From contig WFMF01000278.1 of NCBI GenBank assembly GCA_011033025.1, positions 124,001 through 188,000 on the forward strand: DNA of 64,000 bases, written 5' to 3'. Positions 11,101-21,059 of the stretch are shown here, piece after piece. A model generated the notes under the pieces. It was not told the origin of the DNA and ran no database searches. It saw only the letters and a list, made by a program, of their open reading frames with translations. The stretch's first letter is position 1, and every line of letters begins with the position of its first letter. The position numbers and the translations under genes were made by a program. This stretch comes from Beroe forskalii (lineage: Eukaryota; Ctenophora; Nuda; Beroida; Beroidae).

Positions 11101-12302
11101 TTGATATCGTAGGACCATATACAAAAAGTAGGCGTGGCAACAGATTCCTGTTAACAGCAATTTGTGCTTTCTCTAAGTTCGCCAGGTCATGGCCACTCAG
11201 CAACACCACCAGTGAAACTATTGCTAGAACTTTGGTGAATGAACACTTCTCGATCTTTGGATTACCACAGACAATACACTCAGATAATGGAGCTAATTTT
11301 TGCTCGGATTTGATGGCACACCTGTTCAAGCTCCTGGGAATAAGACATACTACCAGCCACACCTACTGTGCTTTCAACAATGGTATGGTGGAAAGATGGC
11401 ATCTAACATTGGAACAGAGTATCGCTACACAAGCTAACAAGACTCCTCGGGCATGGTGTGAATATGTTCCTATGTGTGTGCTGAGCTACAACACACAGGT
11501 CCACAGTTCCACAGGATTCACGCCATTCAAGATGATGTTTGGGGATGAAGCAAGGTTACCCATAGACTTGATGTTTGGCCACACCCCATCAGACCAAACT
11601 CTGTGTCCTCACGAATACGTGAATTGGCTGGAAACGACGCTGGGGGACATCCAAGTGGAAGCCAACAAACGACTAGATGCCAAAAGGGCATATATGAAGA
11701 GACATTATGATGCCAAAGCTTATGGAAAGGCACACGAGGTAGGAGACCTAGTTTGGATTCTGAAAGGACGGTTCGAACAAAGAAAAGCCCCTAAACTAGC
11801 TAAACCGTTCAAAGGGCCCTACAAGATCATCGAAAAACTCTCGGACATCAGCTACAAGGTAACCAATCTCACTGCTCCATACGAGACGACGTTGGTTCAC
11901 TATAACAGAACGAAGAAATGTCACCTGTCACCCAGTGCCCTATCGCGATATCTGGCATTGGGCGAAGCTGCCAGAGCGAATGAAACTGTGGACTTTGACT
12001 ATGAAAATGACAGTCAGGAGGATGAAGAGGCTATGCTATTAGAGGTGTTAGCACCTGTAACGACTGAGGTGCCGGTGGCACATCACAATGAACCCGTGGG
12101 AGACGAACTGGTAGGGCAAGAAGATCAAAATGAGCAGATAGCAGCAATTCCAGAAGAAATCTTGCAACCTCAACCAGATGAAAACATTGTCATTGAACCA
12201 GCCGGGGAACAGGAAGTGGCACCAGAGCAGGAGCAGGCAGCGGATGATGAAGAATTTGGAATGCTAGTAACCCGAAGTGGCAGAAGATATGGCAGAATGT
12301 GA
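8102..12302 (+). CDS. Pol polyprotein (PR-RT-RH-IN) with an intron-like interruption
   Basis: Two segments, 8102-9976 and 10290-12302, read in one phase and give about 1,295 residues. The aspartic protease has LLDTGCN near residue 24. The reverse transcriptase has the active site FLDD near residues 464-467 (most relatives have YIDD or FIDD). RNase H begins with TTDAS near 615 and continues after the insert with DHRPL. The integrase has an H2C2 zinc-binding region (GGHKSAQ, later CCTTC) and a DDE core: D in QIDIVGP, D in HSDNGANF and E in NGMVERWH, the last two about 35 residues apart. A chromodomain is not evident; the C-terminus is acidic and ends near GRRYGRM. Unspliced, translation would stop at 9986-9988 inside RNase H. 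The ATG overlaps the gag stop, which suggests reinitiation or -1 frameshifting. Confidence 0.88.
9977..10289 (+). other. Intron-like 313-bp insert within pol RNase H
   Basis: The insert begins GTAATA after CTACAG and ends with a pyrimidine-rich CCCTCTCTCACTCAG. Removing it restores the RNase H frame exactly in phase 0 between GIGAVLQ and the following RRDGELLPVAFAS segment. Both junctions carry the 7-bp word CAGGTAA (9974-9980 and 10287-10293), so the insert looks like a direct-repeat-flanked insertion into a proto-splice site. Its length (313) is not a multiple of three, and it contains in-frame stops. Confidence 0.75.
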
Positions 12303-13228
12303 TATTCTTGATAAATACTGCTTACTCATATACATGTATTACATAATGTGAACCTTACATCATTATGACAGTGAATCAGAATGACCCCGCCAACACAGGC
12401 GATAATGGACTAATTAATAGCAGGCATTCAATGTGAAGGGAATTCAATGTGAAGGGTATCTTACATTTATAAGTAGACATTTATAAGTAGACATCTGATC
12501 GAACGAATTTTAAATATATCATCTTAACATTGAATGAGGATGAAGGCTATTTTACGAGTTATAACGGATGATTATGTCATACAAAATTACCTTTCCAATG
12601 AAATTAACGGGCAATCTAGCAATATGTCACGACAAATGGTCGAGAATAATTAGCTAATTAGAAGTAATAATCGATTAATGAGTGGAATTGGGCAATATTG
12701 TACACTGCATAGTACATACTGCATATTACACGAAGCGAAGCCGAGTAGAATATGTAGAATATGCATCTAAATAATGTCCAATAACGATATTGCACGGCAG
12801 ACAGGCGGTCATATTACAGGCGCATATAATGTAATAAATGCATATATGCCTGAGTGAATGAATGAAATTATTTGATTTAAATATTCAATGCTAAATTGCT
12901 CTGAATCTATGGAAATATGATGAAATATTACTGAATGTCATTGTAATACACTACTACTATGTTAATCAACATTATGTACGAATTTCTCATGTATCATTAA
13001 CAAAATTGGCACATGTTTTCTTGATTTTTGATGACTCTTCTTACTATAATTCCTTCGTGACCTTTGTTGTCAACTAATTACTATCATTGGAATACGATTA
13101 ATCTCTCGATGAAAAATCACTTTATCTCGACCTTGATAGTAAGGATAATTATGAAAATTAACATTAATTATGCATTCCACGGCGTAAGCTTGAAATAAGT
13201 GGTTCTGAAACGGTAAGGGCAAGATGTG
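12303..13228. other. 3' noncoding part of the retrotransposon and flank, no gene
   Basis: AT-rich, without open frames. Short direct duplications occur at 12432-12492 (gaattcaatgtgaaggg and atttataagtagac). A gcgaagccga segment at about 12735 resembles one in the intron-like insert near 10040. The 3' LTR is expected here, but no copy of the 5' side was recognised. Confidence 0.45.
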
Positions 13229-13328
13229 NNNNNNNNNNNNNNNNNNNNNNNNNNNNNNNNNNNNNNNNNNNNNNNNNNNNNNNNNNNNNNNNNNNNNNNN
13301 NNNNNNNNNNNNNNNNNNNNNNNNNNNN
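13229..13328. other. Assembly gap (100 N)
   Basis: Exactly 100 N, the usual placeholder for a scaffold join of unknown size. Sequence on the two sides may not be contiguous at the stated distance. Confidence 0.98.
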
Positions 13329-14463
13329 AAATTTATAAAGGGGATGTTTCATATTGATATAATGATCGATTTATTTATTAATTGAACATCATTATTATTA
13401 TTGATTTGCAGTTTACTAACACGTTATATTTTATAGTGAACACCAAGACTGGATATTGTTCTACTGCTTTTATACTATTTGCTCGTATTACTCGTCCACT
13501 CCAAAACATATCAGTTATAACTAATAGTTATAATCGGGTAAGACCAAAAGCAATAAATGTAAATGGGCTGTTTTGGACTCGGTGTCGCCATGTTGCTGCA
13601 TGCGGTCATTATTTTCAAATTAATAAATTACCTGTCATCTGGCAGCTATATCTAACACCAAGAAGCGTGTAACATCATTGAATTACACCTTCTATCGAGG
13701 AATCTTATTTACATTTACAAGACAAAATGACATAATATGGGATGTATACATATTACATAGCGCAGGCTTTGAAAGGAAGCGGCTTCATTATAAAAACAAA
13801 ACTAAAAAGTGACGTGTAGACGTACTGATGACTTCATGAAACCGCCCCTTTTGTACCGTGCAAAGTACATCAGTTTGAGGGGGATGCAGAGCGCAAGTGT
13901 CAGGTTGACTCGATCTAACCAGCGTTATTAATCCCAGCGTATGAGAAATAGGCGGTTTAACGTCATCAACTCACTACATTGAGCTATGATAATGACGTCA
14001 TCCTACCCACCTATTTCTCGTGCGCGGGGTTAAAGTATTTACGTTTTCCCAGCCGTAGCACTTGAAGTGTGGCCTTAGTGTGCCTTATAGAAACTTCTCT
14101 GGTAGTCAGTAGTAAAATATTTCTCTCTCGACCAATGAAAATGCAAAATATGCTCCTATGCTGCCAGTAGGAGGTTGGTATATATTGAAAATTCCAGATT
14201 ACATCAAGTAAAATACGTGCTATTTGCATCTGTCATCATAAACCTAGAAACCTGACTGACTCAGCTCAGAAAAATAGTTCCGTTTGCGATACAATTTTGA
14301 GAGTTAATGAAATAATCTAGATTGCTACGGCATTAATACGGTATCATTATATTCAAGTCACATTTACGGAGTAAACAATGTCCAAATTTGACTAATAATA
14401 TGCTCTTGAGAATTCTAATATTTCTGTTCAAACGCCGTTTGATGCAATGTGCCTTCTGTTAAG

Positions 14464-15292
14464 TACTGTCAACTCTGCCACAAATCTGTCACAACTCAGC
14501 AATATAACTTACACAACTCTGTCCCCATACTGTAAAACTCTGATACCATAATACAACAACTCTATCACAACTGTCACAACTCTCTCAACATACTGTCAAA
14601 ATTCTGTCACCAAACTGACACAACTGTGTCACCATACTGTCACAACTGCGACCAAAAAACGCAATTCGTTCAAGTCTATCACCATACTGTCACAACTCTG
14701 TCACCAAACTTACACTACTCGGTAATCACGCTAACATAACTCTGTCACGATACTGTCCACTTTGTCACCATGATATAACAACTTGTCACCATCCTGTCAC
14801 AACTCTGATACCATACTGTCACAACTTTGTCTACAAACTGACTCAACTCTGTAACCATAATGTCACAACTCTGTCACCCTACTGCCAGTTGCCACAACTC
14901 TGTCGCCATACTGTCACAGCTCTGTCTTCATACTGTCACAAATTTGTCACCATACTAACACAATTCTGTCACTACAGAGTTGTGTCAGTATGGTCAATTG
15001 TGACAGTCGTGATGCAATGTTATGGCGACAGAGTTGTGACAGTATGGTATCAGAGTTGTGACAGAACGGTGGTAGAGTAGTGACAGTATAGTGACAGAGT
15101 TGCTTTGTTATAGTATAACAAAACAAATCTGTCACTATACTGTCACTAATCTACCACCGTTCTGTCACAACTCTGATACCATACTATCACAACTCTGTAA
15201 CTATAACAACACATGAACTCTGTCACCATACGGTCACGACTCTGTCACTACTCTATCAAAATTCTGTCACCATACTGTCACAGCTCAGTCGT
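14464..15292. repeat. Degenerate satellite with an internal long inverted repeat
   Basis: Many diverged copies of a roughly 21-bp unit built on CTCTGTCACCATACTGTCAC. In the middle the orientation flips. 15025-15113 is the reverse complement of 15115-15205, giving a hairpin with arms of about 90 bp centred on ttatagtataa. Copy B has a shorter version at 40192-40505 without the inverted segment. Frames here are by-products of the repeat. Confidence 0.85.
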
Positions 15293-15590
15293 TGGTCAAA
15301 TCTCTGCAAAGCTGTAACCCTTAGACTATCATATGAAAATCACAAACCTTCAGCACTAAATAAAGGTGAGCTAAACGTTCTGAATAAAGTGATAAACAGC
15401 GAAAAACAGAAGTGTATAAGTTTAGGTAATCAGCACTGATTTGCCCTAACCAGGACTCTGGTTTCCGCATACAGTAAGGGAACAGTATGAGCCAGAGCAT
15501 GATGTAATTGTAATGAATATGGTGATGAATCCTCAGTAATTGCTTAATTGAACACGAAGATTTGCAATATGCAAATGAAAGGTGGTTTCA

Positions 15591-15743
15591 TCGTTCCGCG
15601 TCGATCGAATGGATTGATCAAATGATTATGAATAAGTATAACGCATACAAAACACTTTTACGATGACGTCCGCGCAAAACAGCAAGTGTGCGCAATTGTG
15701 TGCGTTATTGATTTGATCAGTTCATTCGATCGACGCGGGACGA
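15591..15743. mobile_element. MITE with ~33-bp terminal inverted repeats (block A)
   Basis: The left end TCGTTCCGCGTCGATCGAAT and the right end, reading in as TCGTCCCGCGTCGATCGAAT, are inverted repeats extending about 33 bp with few mismatches. No coding capacity. The orthologous copy in block B is at 40813-40948, so insertion came before the block duplication. Confidence 0.75.
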
Positions 15744-16593
15744 TGCCGGTGCCTAATTTGAATGCTGATGAGTCGTGACGATGTCTTCGGACACAATGCA
15801 CCTCATTTGGCTGAATATGTCGGAGTTGGAATGGCCGACAAAGTTCGAGCTCACTCGGACAAGCTTTAAGATTCTCGATACCTTGGGAAATGAAATCTGA
15901 GAAACCAACGCTTGGAAATAAATCATTATCATATGCAAAACACGATGACTTAGAAGGAGTTAGTACAGTGGGTTTGGTCGCCAGGCTAATTGAGGAATGG
16001 AGACTCGATGGTTTAACTTTATTAAAGGTTCGCACTGTGCCTGGCTCTGTACTCCTCTACAAAGGGGTCATTCACAAGAATTTACTCCATCATGTTTAGG
16101 AAAAGGGGTAATTTCTGAATTATATCAGCAGGAATACCTATTCGGATCAAGATTGAAAACAAACGTATGTTGGGACAGGCCGAACTCGACCAGTCAAATA
16201 ATAAAAGGGAAACTGCACAATTAATACAAATATGACACAGCACATAACATCAATTAAATATATTGAGATATTGAACTTGAAGCAAATAAATTTTCATCAA
16301 ATAAACCAGTCTTACAGGAGCCTGTCGATTTACTAAATCTAAATCTAATAACGTGCGCTTCTTTTCAGGAGTTAAACGTGTATTACTATTACTATTAGAA
16401 TTTAAGTGTCAGCAACGCACGATTACGCTGCGCATGAAAAAGCCGTTGAGTTATTTCAATAATTCATGAACATTAAATTTAAATCCATCGCTCAAGTTCC
16501 GTAGAAGTTGATTGAATAAAGCGGTTGTTCAGTTGATAAAGGGAGGGGATTGTTCAGTTGAGGATAAAGCGGGTAGGGGGACTCTAATCCTCA
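15744..16593. other. Non-repeat part of block A, no gene seen
   Basis: Conserved with block B but with frames that differ between the copies. I see no coding constraint or splice-flanked exon. The CTTA at 16311-16314 is an unoccupied version of the MITE insertion site at 41520-41704. Confidence 0.5.
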
Positions 16594-19589
16594 TCAAATA
16601 AAGCGGCTAGGGGGCGGATAGCTCCTTGGTTTGTGGGGAGGAGGGTGCAGGACGTGAGGGGGAGGAGGAAGAGGCGGAATGTGAGGTGCTAGTCCAGCGA
16701 TTGGAGGTTGCATCAGCTGAAGGGCCAACATTCCCATGCGAGGGGAGTCATTTCAAACATCAAATTCAAAGATGAAGTGCAAAAACAGAAATTCAATATA
16801 CGTACAATGTTCATTTCATGCAACAAAAACTTGAACACTTTAATTTAATCATGCCGAATCCACTGAAAGTGAAAGTACATTCCCATGCGAGGGGAGTGTG
16901 GAGTTGGGTAGGCCGGTGCTCCATAATACGGGCTCCTCATCCCCCCGGGTGAGTGCTGAGGGGGGAGTGGGGAGGAGTACTGGCGAGGGGAGGAGAACTG
17001 AGGGGCGGAGTACTGTGAGGGGTGGGTGGGCGAGAGGAAGGAGTGGTAGGTGGAGTAGGAGACGGCGGGTGGGTGCGGCATGGCTGGCGGAGTGGAGGGG
17101 GACTGTGGCGTGTACACTGCCTGCTGCTGAAATGGGGGAGTTAGAGGGGAGTTAGAGGGAAGTTAGAGGGAAGTTAGAGGGGAGTTAGAAGTGGAGTTAA
17201 AGGAGAGTTAGAGGGGGAGGTAGGAGAGTTAGAGGGGTGTTAAAGAGGGCTAGAGGGGGAGCCGGGAGAGGGACATGGAGTTAGAGGGGGGTTTAGCTGT
17301 AAAGTGTAAGGAGGAGTAGGAAGGGGAGTTAGAGGGGGGATAGAGGGAGAGTTGCAGAGGAGAGTTGCAGAGGGGATGTAGGGGAGTTAAGGGGGAATAA
17401 AAGGATGGTTAGACTTAGAGGAGGGCTAGGGAGGTTAGAGAGGATATTTAGAGGGGGAGTTTGAGGGGAGAGGAAGAGGGGAGTTAGAGGGGAGAAGTGG
17501 AGGGAAGAGATAGAGCCTAGAGGGGGTTAGGAGGGGAGTTTGAGGGGGAAGGAGCTTCAGGCTCAGCTATAGGGTGAGAGTCAGTGGGGGAGAGTTAGAG
17601 GGTATTAGAGGGTGGGAGTAAGAAGGGGTTAGATGGAGGCTAATTGGAGAGAGGGAGAGGGAGAGGGGGAGTTAGTGAGGAGATTACAGGGGGAGAGTGG
17701 GAGGGGGAGTTACTGTAAGGGCAATTTATGAAGTATGATCACAACAAAAGTTTTAGATCTATTTAGTTAACGACGATAATAGCATTGTCACAACACTGGG
17801 AAAGGTACGGATGGCATGAGACATGGAAGCAGTGCTTTATCTCAATCTGTGGTGTCTCGACCTTTAAAACGCCGCGCACGCATTGCAAGGCTCTATAACT
17901 GTGGTGTCTCGACCTTATGAGTCGCGGTGTCTCACGCCGCGCTTGCGATTTATTTGTGATAGCGCGTAGATGTGTCTAGTATAGAAAGTACATCATACAA
18001 TTACATCAACATTGAACATGTTTGCGCGCTGTGAGTGTGACGCGCCGTAAAACTAAAAATCAAAAAGTCCCAAGAGCGGCGTAATACGCCGTCCTTCAAA
18101 CGTGCCTCAAAAGAGACACCAAGATTAGTATCACACATAGCACAGGTGACAGGTGTCATTGAAATTGCAGGTTAATTGAAAGGTCGATACACCACAGTAA
18201 GTAGCAATATAGGTCAGCATATAAACAGTTAAATGGTTAAACATATGGGTTCTTCATGAACTATGATGGTTATCCACCTCTTACTTCTATAAAAGAAAGC
18301 AGAGTACCTAGAAAATATATGTCTCAATGCAGTATTTGCTTCGGTGCGATACAAAAGAAATATTTATTTTACATATTCTAGGCCAGGAAAAAGATTTTGT
18401 CAAGAATTCAGAATAGCAGGATATTGGTGAGGCTTAAAGTCCGCTCATTGGAGATTGGCGCATTGCACAGTCACTCCATCCACCATGTCCTTCGCTTGTT
18501 AGGCCCAGCCAGAAAGTGAAATCAGACGTTGCAATTGTCAGATCCAACCTTTTGATGAGTTTTTTGGTATCGCACGCAAAGGTGATCACGTTAGACTCAT
18601 GAGATTTAGAGGCAGTTGATTGACCAATGACCGTGTAACTGTAACTGTAATGCGCCAATTTCCGATTCGCGAAATCTACTTCTAGTAGTACTATAGTAGC
18701 TGCGACAAAATACTGCAATACGTTCATTGTTCAATGAAAGAAGGTGGCACAATAATGTTCTAAAGTTCGATAGGAATTGTTCGCATAATCATATAATTCA
18801 CAGTGCACGGTGGCACAGTTCGAACTGCAGTGTGCTTAATTTTAAGTTTGCGTGGCGTAGACATGTCTGTACGCCGCGCAACCTCAAGCCGCGCAAACTG
18901 CTGTCCAAACGGTTAACAAGTTTTCTGAGGTGATTTCTTAGTTTCTTAATTCTTCGTGATTGATATTATTTCTGATAAAGTGATAAAATTCCTGATATGC
19001 GAACAACATCCCATTTATCATGAGAAAGAGAATGTTCAGTAGCCGTGAAGAGAATACACTGAGAGTGGCAGATTTAGAACCTGTTGGTAATAATGACGAC
19101 GGTTCGAGGACCCAGTTGATCGAGGGTATTCCACTTCTCGCTGTTTCTATTCGAAACCGAAGGATGGTTAACACATAATCATTAATTAGGCAAACATTAA
19201 AATAACATTATCAACTGATTCATATACCTAAAGATGAAATGTTTAAACTTTTAAAAGAGAAAACTTATAGCTGCCTACATTCAAATGATAGACACCTCAA
19301 TATTTTGTACATATTGTAACGTGGTGGCCATGGCATGTCGAACTCCTACATGCGCGGCTTTTTCGTGCGCGGTGAGCGCGCGCGCGCAAGAGTTCGACAT
19401 GGCATTGTCCCAGTCAAAGTGCGGTACACTGCTTACCCAGGCTGATGAGACGGCGGGGGACGCCACCACGGGGGCTTTCTTGGAGGGAGTGGGCGTGTTG
19501 GAGGGCGGACCTGCGCTCTTAGGCGGCGGGGGCGGCGGCGGAGGGGGTGGCGTCGTCTTCTTCTTCTCCTTACCCTTCTCATCTTCTTT
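16594..19589 (-). CDS. 3' exons of a proline-rich protein gene (partial, possibly broken)
   Basis: On the minus strand there are three candidate exons. 19589-19437 has acceptor CTCCAG and donor GGTAAGC, phase 0 at both ends, and encodes a lysine-rich then polyproline segment ending SSAW. The second starts at 17126 after CCCATTTCAG in phase 0, so it joins the first in frame; it begins QQAVYTPQSP and is rich in P, S, Y and H. The last runs from 16733 to TGA at 16594 and encodes LMQPPIAGLAPHIPP and further polyproline. In this copy the second exon's donor is lost (GGGAATGTAC where copy B has GGGTACGTAC) and the last exon's acceptor is missing, so the middle exon may read through to a stop at 16845. 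The family is not recognised. Upstream exons before 19589 were not found. A low-complexity scaffold or RNA-associated protein is only a guess. Confidence 0.45.
17131..17715. repeat. Polypurine tract (GGGGAGTTAGA)n, block A
   Basis: Nearly 600 bp of purine-rich + strand built from GGAGTTAGAGGG units of variable length. On the minus strand this is a long polypyrimidine tract directly upstream of the 17126 splice acceptor of the proline-rich gene. Block B carries the equivalent at 42927-43460. Mirror-symmetric polypurine DNA can form triplexes. Confidence 0.85.
18434..18727 (-). CDS. Small predicted secreted protein (97 aa), unknown family
   Basis: An open frame of 97 residues with a hydrophobic N-terminus (about residues 3-17, FVAATIVLL) compatible with a signal peptide. 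The body contains two cysteines (CDTKK and SDCAM) and the segment DFTFWLGLTSEGHGGWSD. The corresponding 3' part in block B (44188-44311) keeps the same frame and stop. Its differences mostly preserve the protein (I to M, T to S, H to R), which hints at past coding constraint. No homologue is recognised. It could be a final exon or a fragment of a longer gene. Confidence 0.4.
   Translation of the reverse strand: MNVLQYFVAATIVLLEVDFANRKLAHYSYSYTVIGQSTASKSHESNVITFACDTKKLIKRLDLTIATSDFTFWLGLTSEGHGGWSDCAMRQSPMSGL
18816..18915. mobile_element. MITE fragment with CAGTTCGAACTG end (GCGCGGC hairpin family)
   Basis: Starts with the palindromic CAGTTCGAACTG and contains the inverted pair AGACATGTCTGTACGCCGCG with tgcgtggcg just before it. 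Sequence-related hairpins occur at 19332-19404, 49341-49620, 52741-52805, 54839-55100, 55920-55985 and 58861-58986. Confidence 0.6.
19332..19404. repeat. Hairpin of the GTCGAACTC/GCGCGGC family
   Basis: GCATGTCGAACTC at the left and GAGTTCGACATGGC at the right are inverted. Between them lie TGCGCGGCTTTTTCGTGCGCGG and a run of CGCGCG. It sits immediately 3' of the donor of the 19589-19437 exon. Confidence 0.65.
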
Positions 19590-19599
19590 CTGGAGATGA

Positions 19600-20130
19600 G
19601 GGATTGTGAATATGAGGGGTCTGAGGGATTGTGAATTAATAACAAATAATAACAATAACTCAGTTTAATTCGACAGCTCGAACTGAATTTTGAGTAAAAG
19701 GATTCAATGCTGAATTTGACATTTTAAACCGCGAATTACAAATTTAAAAAAGCGATTTCTTTATTAGTTATAGTATTGAATTAACAAACAAGGAATAAAA
19801 AGAGAAACCGAAAAGGTAAAAAAGAAGATAAGATTTTTAGAAACCTAGACACACAACCCCCAACTACCAAAAATGAATTTTGACGCACTAAGGGAAAAAA
19901 TTTCGGGAAAAAGGACAAACTTGGATAAGCTTGTCAGACTATTTGGTATTGGGGGTAAAGGTGCGTAAGGGGGGACGGCTGGCCCCCTGCAAAACAAAAA
20001 TTTCCCCCCCTTTTCCGTTCGGGACCCCATTTTCCCCGCGCGCCCCAAAAAAGGGGCGAAACTTGACAAACCCAGACGGGATAACGTTTTTTGCAAGGAG
20101 GCAACAAGCCTGAAAAGTGTCCCAAAAGAA
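19600..20130. other. No gene; homopolymer-rich patch
   Basis: About 19840-20120 shows stretched homopolymers (aaaaaatttcggg, ccccccctttt) and overlapping frames in several phases, like 3841-4330. I regard the frames here as noise. Confidence 0.45.
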
Positions 20131-20132
20131 CT

Positions 20133-20384
20133 TCCAGACTTGGGAGTCCCCCATAAACGGGTTCTACAGAAATGACGTCACCAAAAAAAATAAAATTTAA
20201 ACGCTTCTAGCCATTTGGGGGTTGGGGTCGGAAGGGTCGGGTTTTTGTTAGGTTTAGGGTCAGGATTAAGGTTAGGGTTTTGGTTAGGGTCACGGATAGG
20301 TTTAGGATACAGAAAAATTGACCTTTAGATCTGTGACGTCACTCAGCCCCGTTTATATGGGAGACATACCCAGACTTGCCTGCG
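20133..20384. mobile_element. Imperfect inverted-repeat element enclosing TTAGGG-like sequence
   Basis: The left side reads CCAGACTTGGGAGTC..CCATAAACGGG..ATGACGTCAC. The right side is its approximate inverse, GTGACGTCAC..CCCCGTTTATATGGGAGACAT..CAGACTTG. The interior holds degenerate GGTTTAGGGT and GGTTAGGGTT units (20240-20310). MITE-like; no coding frame. Confidence 0.55.
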
Positions 20385-20535
20385 CAGTGCAGCTTCATGC
20401 TTGCCAGGCGTTGCCTGGCCCCCTCGCGCGCGCGAAGCGCGCGCGCCCCGACTCGCAGCAACGTCTGGCTAGCTTCATGCTTCACCAAGGAAAGATGTGC
20501 GCATACTCAGTTACAGTACATATGCCTACATTGTA

Positions 20536-21001
20536 AAATAAAAATAACTTATCCTTCTGGGACACACTCGTGTCCCAGAAGGATAGTTATTCTTTCAAGT
20601 GAAAATAACTTATCCTTCTGGGACACACTCATTGTCCCAGAAGGATATTTTTCTTTTTCAAAATTAAAAAATAACTTATCCTTCTGGGACACACTCCCAG
20701 AAGGATAATTTTTTTTTTCAAAAATAAAAAATAACTTATCCTTCTGGGACACATTTTTATTTTTTCAAAATAAAAATAACTTATCCTTTGGGACACACTC
20801 GTGTACCAGAAGGATAAGTATTTCTTTCAAATGAAAATAACTTATCCTTTTGGGACACACTCACGTGTACCAGAAGGATAAGTTATTTTTCTTTTCAAAT
20901 GTAAAATAACTTATCCTTTTGAGCACACTCTCGTGTACCAGAAGGATAAGTTATTTCTATTTTTTAAAAAAGGTACAATAACTTATCCTTCTGGTACACC
21001 G
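20536..21001. repeat. Array of about eight palindromic units (TTATCCTTCTGGGACAC)
   Basis: Each unit of roughly 50-70 bp reads AATAACTTATCCTTCTGGGA, then CAC..GTG, then the reverse complement GTCCCAGAAGGATAAGTTAT. Units are separated by A/T-rich linkers such as TTTCTTTCAAATGAAAA. Individual units have lost one or both half-sites. Relatives flank the satellite at 61335-61435 and 63590-63775. The array would fold as serial hairpins; no coding role is visible. Confidence 0.85.
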
Positions 21002-21059
21002 TATTGCCGAAGGCGAAGGGGTCAGATAACGGATCGGATATGGATCTAACAATTCCTAA

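Larger units (their letters stand above)
6888..12302 (+). mobile_element. Ty3/Gypsy LTR retrotransposon, coding region
   Basis: Gag and pol lie in tandem with the domain order protease, reverse transcriptase, RNase H, integrase, which defines Ty3/Gypsy. The catalytic motifs are present. There is no env frame. The LTRs were not recognised by eye, and the 3' side runs into a 100-N gap at 13229, which may hide the right end. The frames are nearly open throughout, so the copy looks young. The only coding break is the intron-like insert at 9977-10289. Confidence 0.9.
13513..18560. repeat. Large duplicated block, copy A (about 5 kb)
   Basis: This block is repeated in the same orientation at 39361-44311. 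Both start with ...ataactaatagttataatc and both end in the small secreted-protein frame at ...tccaacctt(t)tgatgagt. Similarity is high across kilobases (roughly 90 percent by eye), with indels. The order in both is a unique start, a CTGTCACCATACTGTCACAA satellite, a MITE, proline-rich exons, a polypurine tract and the small secreted-protein frame. Copy A has a longer satellite. Copy B has an extra MITE and an extra tandem repeat. Confidence 0.9.

Noticed and set aside
6000..13228. LTR pair of the Ty3/Gypsy element
   Set aside because: I compared the flanks by eye and found no long direct repeat. Borders are left unassigned; the N gap may hide the 3' LTR.
14889..15135. Short frames in the CTGTCACCATACTG satellite
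   Set aside because: Low-complexity products of the tandem repeat.
19281..19655. Single-exon 124-aa polyproline protein
   Set aside because: Better explained as one 153-bp exon (19589-19437) with good acceptor and donor, part of the proline-rich gene.
20235..20310. Interstitial telomere (TTAGGG) tract
   Set aside because: Units are degenerate (GGTTTAGGGTC, GGATTAAGG) and lie inside an inverted-repeat element, so a transposon interior is the simpler reading.
20536..21001. CRISPR-like array
   Set aside because: Evenly spaced palindromic repeats look CRISPR-like, but the spacers are near-identical A/T linkers, repeats vary in length, there are no cas genes and the genome is an animal's.
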